Source: JBMOPD01 sp049323615 (lineage in GTDB: Bacteria; Bacillota; Desulfotomaculia; Desulfotomaculales; Desulfocucumaceae). From it: a DNA stretch of 64,000 nucleotides. How positions within the stretch are numbered: the first letter of the stretch is position 1; the number at the start of each line of letters is the position of its first letter. Location of the stretch: assembly GCA_049323615.1 (NCBI GenBank), contig JBMOPD010000011.1:1-64000 (forward strand), given 5' to 3'. Shown here one piece after another: positions 8,307 to 16,129 of this stretch. Both the position numbers and the translations under genes were made by a program. Below the pieces are notes generated by a model, which ran no database searches, had not been told where the DNA came from, and saw only the letters and a program-made list of their open reading frames with translations.

Positions 8307-8597
8307 TTATTTATTAATGGTGGGTTTCTGTTTTTTAAAACGGTTTATGGCCACTTCAACATACCCGGTCATCATAATGCCGCCCATCACGCATGTGCCG
8401 GCGCACAGGCCGCAGCCCACACACTCCTCGGGCTCGCTCATCCAGGGCACAAAAATTCCCTCAATATTTGTTTCGGTCATTTTTAACAATTCTTTTTTAC
8501 ACTTGTTGACGCAGTCACCGCACCCCTCGCAGTTTACCGGCGTCACCCAGGGCATCTGTTTGGGCAGTTTTTTTGACTTGTCGCTGGCTTCTGTCAT
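8307..8597 (-). CDS. 2[4Fe-4S] ferredoxin-like protein
   Basis: 96 residues with two full CxxCxxCxxxC sets: CEGCGDCVNKC (about residues 23-33) and CVGCGLCAGTC (about 59-69). The second lacks the usual proline after the last cysteine and is followed by VMGG. It would carry electrons in the cytoplasm. Its place directly after the unknown 590-residue protein and before the DUF2267-like gene makes it the likely redox partner of that protein or of the split-barrel flavoproteins. Confidence 0.85.
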   Translation of the reverse strand: MTEASDKSKKLPKQMPWVTPVNCEGCGDCVNKCKKELLKMTETNIEGIFVPWMSEPEECVGCGLCAGTCVMGGIMMTGYVEVAINRFKKQKPTINK

Positions 8598-8688
8598 AGT
8601 ATAAGCAAACCCCCATCAGATTGTTGCCTGCCAAATCCCGGAGCCCGGTGGAGAAATCTCCACCGGGCGGTAGTAAATCAAACCACTG

Positions 8689-10458
8689 TTACTGCAGCTC
8701 GCGGGTAATCCGCGCCGCCAGAATCGCCGATTCCAGTATGGTTGGCACCGGGATGCTCATGCTGATGGTTGCCCCCGCTGCCGCCTGGTCCACAGCCTCC
8801 TGGGGCGCAACACCCATGGCCGCGCCCACGCAGGCCGGAACCACCACGTCCATGGCCATCGCCCCGGCGTTCAGCAGGTCCACGGCGCCGGCGGCAAAGC
8901 ACTCGATTATTTTCAGTGTTTCCCTGTCGTTGGCCAGCATGGCGTCGGGAATAGTCTTGGCCAGAATGTTTTCAAAGGTGTATACTTTGCCGTCGACCTT
9001 CAGTTCCACATCCACGTAACCGTCAAAGGCAAAGTATTTCAGGGCGAATTTATGTGTCCGGCGGCCCGCCCCGGGACGGACATTATAGAACCTCACGTAT
9101 TCAATGTTCTTGCCCAGGGCCTTGCTGAACAGCCGGGCCACGCCGTCTCCAAGATCCTTAATCCGCTGGTCCTCCAGCTCCCGGGTGACTTCGGTGATGG
9201 TCTTGCCGCTCTTTATGCCGTTGTACGCGTGTACCGTCCGCTTGTAGATGGAGTTCACCAGCACCGGCTCGGTGGCCATCATTACCGATCGGGTGATCGG
9301 CCCGCGCTCGATGAAGTTGGCCCGGCGGGCCAGGATGTTGGTGGCCACCGCGGCATGCTCCACCTGGAAGAAATTGTCCATGGTCTTCCTGATCACATCG
9401 GCAATCTCTTCCTCCTCCATGCCTTTACCCAGCAGGTACAGGGCCAGGGAGGCAGAGGTGCACCAGTGGGTCAGGGGCAGCAGCAGCGGCCCGCCGCTTC
9501 TGCCCACGCCCAGGGCCGGGCCTTCCTGGATCAGGGCGCATACCTCGTTGAACATGATCATGCCCACCACCGTGGGCTGCCCGCAGTCCTTCAGGATCAT
9601 GGCCAGGTCGCCCACTACCTTGGCGGTCTCCAGCTCTTCCCCGGTGCCGCGGATGTGGATTTTTTCGGGCATGTTGGCGGCCTTTACGGCGGCCAGGCCG
9701 CACACGTACGGCGTGCGGGTCTTCAGGAAGGGACCCCACTCTTCGCCCACATAGGCGTCGGGGTGCAGTATTTCCAGGGCGGCGGCGCAGGCCAGCAGGC
9801 TGGACATCCAGCGGCAGGGCTTGATGCCCACCGAATTGTAGGCCTTCATCATGCCGTCAATACCGATCTTGACCAGTTTCTGGGCCAGTTCCGGGAACAG
9901 TATGTCTTCCCCGACGCGGGTATGACCGGTCACCGGGCTGCCGGCGACACCCAGGGGGGTGATGTCCCCGGGCCACGGGGCGAGGACTTCCTTGTCCATG
10001 GCGTCATAAATGGCCCTTACTGCCGCAAAACCGGAAATCTTATTGTTCAACTTCTCAGTTGGTATATTGGACACCCTGCCCGCCGGCGCTCCCGCGGCCA
10101 TGCGGCAGACTGCGCCCAGTTTCCGGTTGGGGGCGGGGATTCCCGCCGTCACGCTGCTGCCGGCCCAGTACAACAGGGTCGCCCCCACCAGGGCGGCGTT
10201 AGAGGCGTCGGCCCCGCAGTCCATCAATGTCTTGACCACTTTCTTGGCAATGTCGTCCATTTCGGTGCTGCGTTCATTGCTTACGGTGACATTGATTTTC
10301 TTGCCTTTCTTCATTTCCTTGGCAATGACGTTGGCGGCGGCCCAGACACCCATGTTGAAAACGCCGAATCCGCCCAGGATAGCGTCGAATTTTTCGGTGG
10401 TAAGGTAATCAGGTTGCGCGGTGGCTGCTCTGAAAGCTGCTAAAATTTCTTTTTCCAT
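8689..10458 (-). CDS. Unrecognised ~590-residue protein, core of a redox operon
   Basis: I do not recognise this family. The protein is soluble, alanine- and glycine-rich, with no signal peptide, membrane segment, P-loop or cysteine cluster. Stretches that look conserved by composition are GGFGVFNMGVWAAANVIA, SNERSTEMDDIA, AAGAPAGRVSN, VAGSPVTGHTRVGED, LPLTHWCTSASLALY, VRPGAGRRTHKFALKYFAFDGY and the C-terminal GATISMSIPVPTILESA. Several conserved-looking histidines and acids could bind a metal or cofactor. The TTG at 10467 lies only 3 bases from GGAGG, so ATG 10458 is preferred. It is flanked by two FMN split-barrel genes, a ferredoxin, and nickel-pincer cofactor genes on both sides of the gene run. 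Confidence 0.8.
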   Translation of the reverse strand: MEKEILAAFRAATAQPDYLTTEKFDAILGGFGVFNMGVWAAANVIAKEMKKGKKINVTVSNERSTEMDDIAKKVVKTLMDCGADASNAALVGATLLYWAGSSVTAGIPAPNRKLGAVCRMAAGAPAGRVSNIPTEKLNNKISGFAAVRAIYDAMDKEVLAPWPGDITPLGVAGSPVTGHTRVGEDILFPELAQKLVKIGIDGMMKAYNSVGIKPCRWMSSLLACAAALEILHPDAYVGEEWGPFLKTRTPYVCGLAAVKAANMPEKIHIRGTGEELETAKVVGDLAMILKDCGQPTVVGMIMFNEVCALIQEGPALGVGRSGGPLLLPLTHWCTSASLALYLLGKGMEEEEIADVIRKTMDNFFQVEHAAVATNILARRANFIERGPITRSVMMATEPVLVNSIYKRTVHAYNGIKSGKTITEVTRELEDQRIKDLGDGVARLFSKALGKNIEYVRFYNVRPGAGRRTHKFALKYFAFDGYVDVELKVDGKVYTFENILAKTIPDAMLANDRETLKIIECFAAGAVDLLNAGAMAMDVVVPACVGAAMGVAPQEAVDQAAAGATISMSIPVPTILESAILAARITRELQ

Positions 10459-10490
10459 AGGTTTCAACTACCTCCAATTATTCTGGAAAG

Positions 10491-10907
10491 TTATTTGGCC
10501 CCCGGCGGGTTAATATCTTTCCAGCGGCTTTCCTCAAAATCTTTCATTTTCTCGTAGCCCATGACGTCCAGGCGTAGTCCCGCCTCGGCTCCCGGCTTGG
10601 TGCAGTAAATCTGTTCCACGTCAACCACCAGTTCGCTTCCCTCAATCCTGCCTTTTCCCTTGAACTGGTAGGGAGCCCTGACGGCGCCCAGCTGTCCCGG
10701 CGCCACGGCGACATTTTTATTTTCCGCCAGGTTGCCGGCTATCTGGTTCTTCTGGCTGGCGGTAACAGGTATACGGATGATATTTTTTTCAACGCTGCAT
10801 TTGTCGGCCACGGTCACCGTGGGGTAACCCTTCGCGGTGGCTGTGGCCACATGCACTCCCAGGGCTTCTATCCAGTTTTTCATCCTGGGTGTCAATTCAA
10901 TTCCCAC
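10491..10907 (-). CDS. Pyridoxamine-5'-phosphate-oxidase-like FMN split-barrel protein (second copy)
   Basis: 138 residues, start GTG with AAAGGAGG 8 bases upstream. The fold is suggested by the N-terminal strand pattern 'VHVATATAKGYPTVTV', the middle 'IIRIPVTASQKNQIAGNLAENKNVAVA' and 'YQFKGKGRI', as in small flavin-binding split-barrel proteins. It may bind FMN or F420. The substrate is unknown. It lies 14 bases after the related 160-residue gene. Overall similarity between the two is low, so they may form a heterodimer or act on different steps. Confidence 0.72.
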   Translation of the reverse strand: MGIELTPRMKNWIEALGVHVATATAKGYPTVTVADKCSVEKNIIRIPVTASQKNQIAGNLAENKNVAVAPGQLGAVRAPYQFKGKGRIEGSELVVDVEQIYCTKPGAEAGLRLDVMGYEKMKDFEESRWKDINPPGAK

Positions 10908-10921
10908 TGCGCACGCCTCCT

Positions 10922-11404
10922 TTACAGTATTTTCCTGCCGGCTTCTTCCGGGCTGAAACTGTACACTTCATCGACCTTAAGGGCGATTACACCGCGCTGG
11001 GCCAGCTTGGGAGGCGCGATATCGGGCGGCACCTCGTCCGGCGGCTCCTTGGTGGCCCATTCCCCCCACTCGGCCAGCACTTCCCCGGCCTTAATACCGT
11101 GCCACTTGTAATTTGCCGGCGCGGCGTGGCTGATAATGGTGCAGGGCCCCCTGAACACCCAGGTATGCCCCTTTACCGGGTGCGCTATGGATATGCAGCC
11201 CACCTCGTTTTCGTTAAGGTTTACCTTGGTTTTCTGGGCAAACATTTCCCCGATTAAAATGTATTCATCCTTGTAGTGGGTGACGAACCTCTCCGCCACG
11301 ATGTTCGGAACGCCGTCGGCGCTGCAGGTGGTAAGGTGGATTACAGCTCCCCCTTTTCCTACAATTTTCAATACATCCTTCATCTCATCAGTCAACTTGG
11401 CCAA
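10922..11404 (-). CDS. Pyridoxamine-5'-phosphate-oxidase-like FMN split-barrel protein (first copy)
   Basis: 160 residues, start TTG with GGAGGT 8 bases upstream. The pattern 'VIHLTTCSADGVPNIVAERFV', 'YILIGEMFAQKTKVNLNENEVGCISI' and 'WVFRGPCTIIS' is that of the small FMN-binding split-barrel family. A C-terminal proline-rich insertion (about 120-135) is unusual. It is the first gene of the operon that continues with the second copy, the ~590-residue protein, the ferredoxin and the helical protein, and perhaps through larC2-larB-larC1. Confidence 0.75.
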   Translation of the reverse strand: MAKLTDEMKDVLKIVGKGGAVIHLTTCSADGVPNIVAERFVTHYKDEYILIGEMFAQKTKVNLNENEVGCISIAHPVKGHTWVFRGPCTIISHAAPANYKWHGIKAGEVLAEWGEWATKEPPDEVPPDIAPPKLAQRGVIALKVDEVYSFSPEEAGRKIL

Positions 11405-11476
11405 ACTGAATACCTCCTTTCATAAATTTAATTTTTTTTCGGTTTAGGCTTTTTTCGATTATTTGCCCTGTTAACC

Positions 11477-11504
11477 TCTATACAGACTTAAGGAAATATA
11501 GCAA
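11477..11504 (-). promoter_or_regulatory. Candidate sigma-A promoter of the split-barrel/unknown-enzyme operon
   Basis: Read on the minus strand: TTGCTA (-35), 16 bases, TATAGA (-10), about 75 bases before the TTG start at 11404. It is imperfect, but it is the best match in the 246-base gap between larE and this operon. Confidence 0.4.
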
Positions 11505-11606
11505 TATCTTTAGATAGTCCCGGGGCGCCGTAAACTCCCGGTGGTTTTTAACTGTACAGCCTCGGAAACCTAGTCAAGGAACAATTTACCCGTCCCTGAA
11601 GACACT

Positions 11607-11638
11607 AAAACTCGCAAGTCGTTGGACTTGCGAGTTTT
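11607..11638 (-). terminator. Terminator of larE
   Basis: Perfect 14-base inverted repeat AAAACTCGCAAGTC / GACTTGCGAGTTTT with loop GTTG, 13 bases after the larE stop on the minus strand. The 3' arm itself ends in TTTT. It marks larE as a transcription unit separate from the operon downstream. Confidence 0.75.
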
Positions 11639-11650
11639 CAATTTCAATTT

Positions 11651-12451
11651 TTATGGATTCATGCTGCCTGTGCGGTAGCCTTTCAGATCAACCGCCACAT
11701 ATTTATATCCCAGGCCGGAGAGCTTCTGTGCAATATGCATCCTGTTTTCCTCACGGCAAATCTTTTCTATTTCCCCCGCAGGCACCTCAACGCGGGCGAT
11801 CCCGCCGTGGTCCCTGACCCTGACCGTGCTTACCCCCATACTCCTGACGACCTCCTCGGCCAGGTAAATACGTTGGAGGCGTTCAATGGTTATTTTTTCA
11901 CCGTAGGGAATCCTGGAACACAGGCAGGCATTGGAGGGCTTGTTCCAGGAGGAGATACCCCTTTTCCTGGCGGCTTCCCTGATCTCTTCCTTGTTCATGC
12001 CCACCTCGATCAGCGGGCTTAACGCCCCCGCCTCCCGGACGGCGCGGAAACCGGGCCTGAAGTCATTCAAATCACTCCGGTTGCTCCCCTCCACAACCCG
12101 GGCCAGTCCTTCCCCGGCGGCCATTTCAGCAAGCAAGGCCAGCCGTTCTTTTTTACAGTAATAACACCTCTCCGGAGGGTTGGCCAGAAAGTCGGCATTC
12201 TCCATCTCCCCGGATTCCACCGCCCGCCACCGCGCGCCGAGGGTTACGGCCAGCTGCCGGGCCTCTGCAAGTTCCTCCGGGGGATGAATGGGCGAGGCGG
12301 CGGTGACAGCCAGCACCCTTTCCCTGCCCAGGGCGTCCAGGGCGGCCGCCAGCAGCAGCGCGCTGTCAACACCGCCGGAAAAGCCCACCAGCACACTGCC
12401 CAGCTTCTCCAGGTAATCCACCAGCATACCGTATTTTGACGCGGATTCCAC
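11651..12451 (-). CDS. larE: Sulfur transferase LarE (NPN cofactor biosynthesis)
   Basis: 266 residues of the LarE/PP-loop family. The ATP-pyrophosphatase loop SGGVDS is at 25-30, followed by ERCYYCK (C96, C99) and EGSNRSD. The sulfur-donor position is in NKPSNACLCSR, where C176 aligns with the sacrificial cysteine of the lactobacillus enzyme. A second cysteine at 178 and one at 232 suggest the cluster-containing LarE type rather than the single-cysteine sacrificial type. LarE converts the two carboxylates of P2CMN to thiocarboxylates. GTG start with AGGGGTG upstream. Confidence 0.92.
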   Translation of the reverse strand: MESASKYGMLVDYLEKLGSVLVGFSGGVDSALLLAAALDALGRERVLAVTAASPIHPPEELAEARQLAVTLGARWRAVESGEMENADFLANPPERCYYCKKERLALLAEMAAGEGLARVVEGSNRSDLNDFRPGFRAVREAGALSPLIEVGMNKEEIREAARKRGISSWNKPSNACLCSRIPYGEKITIERLQRIYLAEEVVRSMGVSTVRVRDHGGIARVEVPAGEIEKICREENRMHIAQKLSGLGYKYVAVDLKGYRTGSMNP

Positions 12452-12585
12452 CTGATTTCACCCCTTCGCAAAATTCCGGCCAAACTTAAGGTTCCCGGGC
12501 AACAACCGGGGATTATCCTTCTATTTCAGGCCAATCCCGGTTTACCCGCGGCGGCGGCCGGGCCGCGGTCCCCTGATATCTGTAA

Positions 12586-12614
12586 ATCATAACTTTAGTT
12601 TACCGATATGTCAA
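12586..12614 (-). promoter_or_regulatory. Sigma-A promoter of larE
   Basis: On the minus strand: TTGACA (-35), exactly 17 bases, TATGAT (-10). The position leaves an untranslated leader of about 125 bases before the GTG start, part of it very GC-rich (12548-12572). I see no known riboswitch in it. The remaining part of the 325-base gap up to 12782 has no gene. Confidence 0.65.
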
Positions 12615-12782
12615 CATACAAACGGGGTCCCCTCCTCCCCCGGGGCCGGAGCCCGGCACAGGATTAAAATGCCGCCGGCCGGAAGGCTGCAGCCCGAAAG
12701 GAACATCGACGAATATTGTCGAATTAAAATAAAAGGTGCAGAAGTCCAAAAAATACCGGAGATTTAGAGGGGAACAGTGGTC

Positions 12783-14711
12783 ATGAGTGAGAAGCTGGCA
12801 TTTATCGCCCCCTACCGGGAGCTGGCCGACCTGGTGCGCAGTATTGCCGCCGAGCGGAAGGAAAATATTTTAGTCTTTCAGGGTATCCTGGAACAGGCCG
12901 TGAAGATCGCCCGGGGCCTTGAACACCAAGGCGTGGGCGCCATCATCAGCCGGGGCCCGTCGGTGGACGTGATCCGCCAGAACACCAGCCTCCCGGTAAT
13001 CCGCTGCGACCCGGCGGGGTTCGACCTGCTCAAGGCCTTTTACGAGGCCAGACAGTATGACCGCAACATCGGGCTGATCACCTTTTTTGACGTTTTCTTC
13101 GACAAGAAAATTATTGAGGATATCCTGGGCATTTCCATCCATATCTCAAAGATATGCAGAAATACTGACGACATCCGGCTGGAACTGGAATGGGCGGCCG
13201 CCTCCGGTTTAAAGGTGGTGGTGGGCGGCTCGGTGACCACCCAGCTGGCCGGCCTGTTTAGCCTGAAGTCCGTCATGCTGCACAACGGGCCGGAAACCGT
13301 CCTGGGCAGTATTGAGAAGGCCAAGGAAGTGGCCAGGGCAAGCAGGGAGGACCGGGCCGGCGCCGAGCGCTTCCGGATCATCCTGGACTCGGTGCAGGAC
13401 GGCATTATTTCCATCGACCGGGACGGGATTATCACGGTGTTTAACCCCATGGCCGAAGAAATCCTGGGCGTCCCAAAGGAGGAGGCCATCGGTGAGCCCC
13501 TGGCCAAATACCTCCCGGACAGCCCGGTGATCGACGGCCTCAACCAGGCCGACGGCACCTTCGGTGAACTGGTGAGCTTCGGCGGGATCAAGGCGGTCAA
13601 CAACCGGGTGCCCATTATTGTGAATAATGAAATAGTGGGCGTGGTGTCAACCTACCAGGACGTCACCCAGCTTCAGAAACTGGAGGCCAAGGTCCGCAAG
13701 GAGCTGAACAAAAAGGGCCTGGTGGCCAAATTCACCTTTGCCGACCTGGTGGGAGAGTCCAGGAATTTCCAAAAAACCCTGGCCATGGCCAGGGAATTTG
13801 CCAAAACCAACTCCACTGTCCTGATCGTGGGTGAAACGGGGAGCGGCAAGGAGCTGCTGGCCCAGAGCATTCACCGGGCCAGCCCGCGGCGGAACGGGCC
13901 CTTCGTGGCCGTGAACTGCAGCGCCCTGCCGGAAAGCCTCCTGGAAAGCGAGCTGTTCGGCTACGAGGAGGGGGCCTTTACCGGGGCCAGGCGCGGGGGG
14001 AAGCAGGGCCTCTTTGAACTGGCCCATGGGGGAACCATTTACCTGGACGAAATTGCCGAAACCAGCCTGCAGCTGCAGGCCCGGCTGCTGAGGGTGGTGG
14101 AGGAAAAGGAAGTAATGCGGGTGGGCGGGGACCAGGTGATCCCGCTGGATGTGAGGATCATCGCGTCCACCAACCAGGAGCTGAGAAAGGCCGTACTGGA
14201 GAAAAGATTCCGGGCCGACCTGCACTACCGCCTGAACGTTCTCAGATTAAAGCTGCCCCCGCTGCGGGAAAGAACCGGCGACATCCCCCTCCTGCTCCGG
14301 CACTTCCTGGCCAGGCAGGGGCTGCGCCCCGGCGAGGCGGATGAGGTGCTGGCCGAAGATTTAATCGGCCGGCTGATCCGCTATTCATGGCCGGGGAACG
14401 TCCGGGAGCTGGAACACTTTGTTGAGAGAATGGTGGTCCTTTACCGCAGTGTACGCTCCATTCCCTTCAGCGAAGCCCGGGCCTCCCTGCTGGAGGAACT
14501 GCGGGAAAACGAGGAGGAGGACCTGAGGTCCGGTGAGCGGCGGGGAATCTCCATTCCCATCGGGACCATGAAAGAGATGGAGGCCGAAATCATCCGCCAG
14601 CTGTACCGGCGGCTCAACGGCAACAAAATACTGCTGGCCCAGCAGCTGGGGTTCAGCCGGACCACACTGTGGAAAAAGCTCAACGGCATACTAAAACAGA
14701 AAGAAAGTTAA
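12783..14711 (+). CDS. PrpR-type sigma-54-dependent transcriptional activator
   Basis: 642 residues. The N-terminal PrpR domain (about 5-180) is a periplasmic-binding-protein-like sensor of a small ligand. A PAS domain follows (about 200-295: RIILDSVQDGIISIDRDGII). The sigma-54 AAA+ domain has Walker A GETGSGKE, the sigma-54 contact loop ELFGYEEGAFTGARRG and the DEIAE Walker B. A Fis-type helix-turn-helix ends the protein (NKILLAQQLGFSRTTLWKKL). ATG 12783 is 9 bases from GAGGGG and preferred over GTG 12777. It should activate the sigma-54 promoter at 14830 just downstream. Confidence 0.92.
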   Translation: MSEKLAFIAPYRELADLVRSIAAERKENILVFQGILEQAVKIARGLEHQGVGAIISRGPSVDVIRQNTSLPVIRCDPAGFDLLKAFYEARQYDRNIGLITFFDVFFDKKIIEDILGISIHISKICRNTDDIRLELEWAAASGLKVVVGGSVTTQLAGLFSLKSVMLHNGPETVLGSIEKAKEVARASREDRAGAERFRIILDSVQDGIISIDRDGIITVFNPMAEEILGVPKEEAIGEPLAKYLPDSPVIDGLNQADGTFGELVSFGGIKAVNNRVPIIVNNEIVGVVSTYQDVTQLQKLEAKVRKELNKKGLVAKFTFADLVGESRNFQKTLAMAREFAKTNSTVLIVGETGSGKELLAQSIHRASPRRNGPFVAVNCSALPESLLESELFGYEEGAFTGARRGGKQGLFELAHGGTIYLDEIAETSLQLQARLLRVVEEKEVMRVGGDQVIPLDVRIIASTNQELRKAVLEKRFRADLHYRLNVLRLKLPPLRERTGDIPLLLRHFLARQGLRPGEADEVLAEDLIGRLIRYSWPGNVRELEHFVERMVVLYRSVRSIPFSEARASLLEELRENEEEDLRSGERRGISIPIGTMKEMEAEIIRQLYRRLNGNKILLAQQLGFSRTTLWKKLNGILKQKES

Positions 14712-14723
14712 CTGATTGTTAAC
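14707..14723 (+). promoter_or_regulatory. Candidate upstream activator site for the PrpR-type regulator
   Basis: Two GTTAAC boxes separated by 5 bases (GTTAAC TGATT GTTAAC), overlapping the regulator stop codon and about 107 bases upstream of the -24 box. That is a usual distance for an enhancer-like site of a sigma-54 activator. Assignment is by position only. Confidence 0.4.
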
Positions 14724-14778
14724 CATATTGTTCACTTTCTTGCGGCCCCCAAGGTCCCTCTTTGCCCGGCGGCGGCCA

Positions 14779-14815
14779 AAACCCCCGTTTGGCGGGCAAA
14801 CGGGGGTTTATTTTA
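14779..14815 (+). terminator. Terminator of the sigma-54 activator gene
   Basis: Perfect 13-base arms AAACCCCCGTTTG / CAAACGGGGGTTT with a 5-base loop, followed by ATTTTAT. It isolates the regulator gene from the sigma-54 promoter 15 bases later. Confidence 0.85.
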
Positions 14816-14829
14816 TGCGCCGGAAGAAC

Positions 14830-14845
14830 TGGCACGAAAGTTGCG
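14830..14845 (+). promoter_or_regulatory. Sigma-54 (-24/-12) promoter of the ABC transporter operon
   Basis: TGGCAC, 5 bases, TTGCG: full match to the TGGCAC-N5-TTGCW consensus core. It lies after the activator's terminator and about 138 bases before the binding-protein start, so the transport/flavoprotein operon should be switched on by the PrpR-type activator. Confidence 0.85.
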
Positions 14846-14983
14846 GTTTAAACAACAGGTCCGGCGCAGGACCTGGAATTTATATTAATCAAAGGAGGGA
14901 TATGGAAACCGGCGTATTTATACAGGCCTGTGTTAAATTTTGAAAGAATCCATTTACCATTCAATTTAGGGAGGATCAGTTTT

Positions 14984-16039
14984 ATGCAGCTGAAAAAAGT
15001 TTTTACCGCCATTGCCGTGATGATCCTGGCCCTGGCCCTGGCTCTGGCCGGGTGCGGGAAAACCTCACAACCTTCGGGCCAGGGAGCCGCGCCAAAAGAA
15101 AGCAAAGAAGCCGGCGATACGGGCCAGTATACGGTAAAGTGGACCTACCGGCTGACCCCGCAGAACATCGTCTTTTTTGACGGCAAGTTCGGGGAAAAGT
15201 ACGGCGTGAACGTTAAGCAGATATCGCTGCCCACCGGCACCGAGGCCCGGGACGCCCTGCTGTCCGGCGAAGTGGACGTGGCCGAACTGGGTGTCACCCC
15301 GGCGCTGACCGCCCTGGCCAAGGCGCCCAACGACCTGGCCATTATCGGCGCATCGTCCTTCGGCGGCGGGAAATACCGGGTGGTGGTCAAGAAGGATTCA
15401 GCCATCCAGTCAATGGACCAGCTGGTGGGGAAAAAGATCGCCGTCAAGGTGGGGTCGGGCTGCTATACCGCTTTCCTGATGTGGACCAAGCAAAAGGGCT
15501 ACGACATCAAGCAGTTTAACTGCGCCGACATGGGCGACACCGACGCCATGGCCGCCCTGGAATCCAATTCGGTGGACGCCGTGGTCTACTGGGAGCCCAT
15601 CCCCTCCATCCTGGTGGCCAAGGGCCTGGCCCGGGAAATATTCAACTTTGACGGGTTCGTGGAAAACCCGGTGTACCTGGTGGCCAGCCGCAAGTGGCTG
15701 GAACAGAACCCCGAAGCGGCCAAGCGCCTGATGGCGGCCTGGATCGAGACCGACCACCAGATCATGTTCAAGCCCGCCGAGGCCGCCAAGATAAGCTCGG
15801 AGGCCCTTTCCAAAAAGGGAATCAACATCTCCGCGGAGGCATACAAGAGCGCCTTCATGCACGAAAGGTTCGAACCGTGGATTTACCCCGCCCTGGTTGA
15901 AGAAACCAAGCAGACTTTCCAGTACCTGAAAGAAAACAACAAGATTACCGGGGAAATTGACTGGGCCAAGGCTTACCAGACCCAGTACCTGGCCGACGCC
16001 TATCAACTGGTGATGAAAAAGAACCTGGAACAGAAATAA
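14984..16039 (+). CDS. Sulfonate/nitrate/taurine-type ABC transporter, lipoprotein substrate-binding protein
   Basis: 351 residues. The ATG at 14984 has GGGAGG 9 bases upstream. A longer frame exists but has no ribosome site. The signal peptide ends in a lipobox (ALALAGC), so the protein is anchored outside the membrane. The body is of the SsuA/TauA/ThiY type (LPTGTEARDALLSGEVDVAELG; VKVGSGCYTAFLMW; DAVVYWEPIPSIL). Such proteins bind small organic anions such as sulfonates, nitrate, thiamine precursors or aromatic acids. First gene of the sigma-54 operon. Confidence 0.9.
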   Translation: MQLKKVFTAIAVMILALALALAGCGKTSQPSGQGAAPKESKEAGDTGQYTVKWTYRLTPQNIVFFDGKFGEKYGVNVKQISLPTGTEARDALLSGEVDVAELGVTPALTALAKAPNDLAIIGASSFGGGKYRVVVKKDSAIQSMDQLVGKKIAVKVGSGCYTAFLMWTKQKGYDIKQFNCADMGDTDAMAALESNSVDAVVYWEPIPSILVAKGLAREIFNFDGFVENPVYLVASRKWLEQNPEAAKRLMAAWIETDHQIMFKPAEAAKISSEALSKKGINISAEAYKSAFMHERFEPWIYPALVEETKQTFQYLKENNKITGEIDWAKAYQTQYLADAYQLVMKKNLEQK

Positions 16040-16063
16040 TTAATCCCCTGGGGCCGGAAAAAC

Positions 16064-16091
16064 GGGGACCCGAAACTTGGAGCGGGTCCCC
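16064..16091 (+). terminator. Intercistronic hairpin after the binding-protein gene
   Basis: Perfect 9-base arms GGGGACCCG / CGGGTCCCC with a 10-base loop and no T-run. Hairpins in this place usually protect the binding-protein mRNA and lower permease expression, rather than stop transcription fully. Confidence 0.6.
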
Positions 16092-16129
16092 GGGCGGTAT
16101 CCGGCAGGCGCTTAGAAAGGATTGGTAGC

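Noticed and set aside
9052..10443. 463-codon plus-strand open frame
   Set aside because: It is antisense to the ~590-residue gene, which has operon spacing and a ribosome site. No domain or start signal supports the plus-strand frame.
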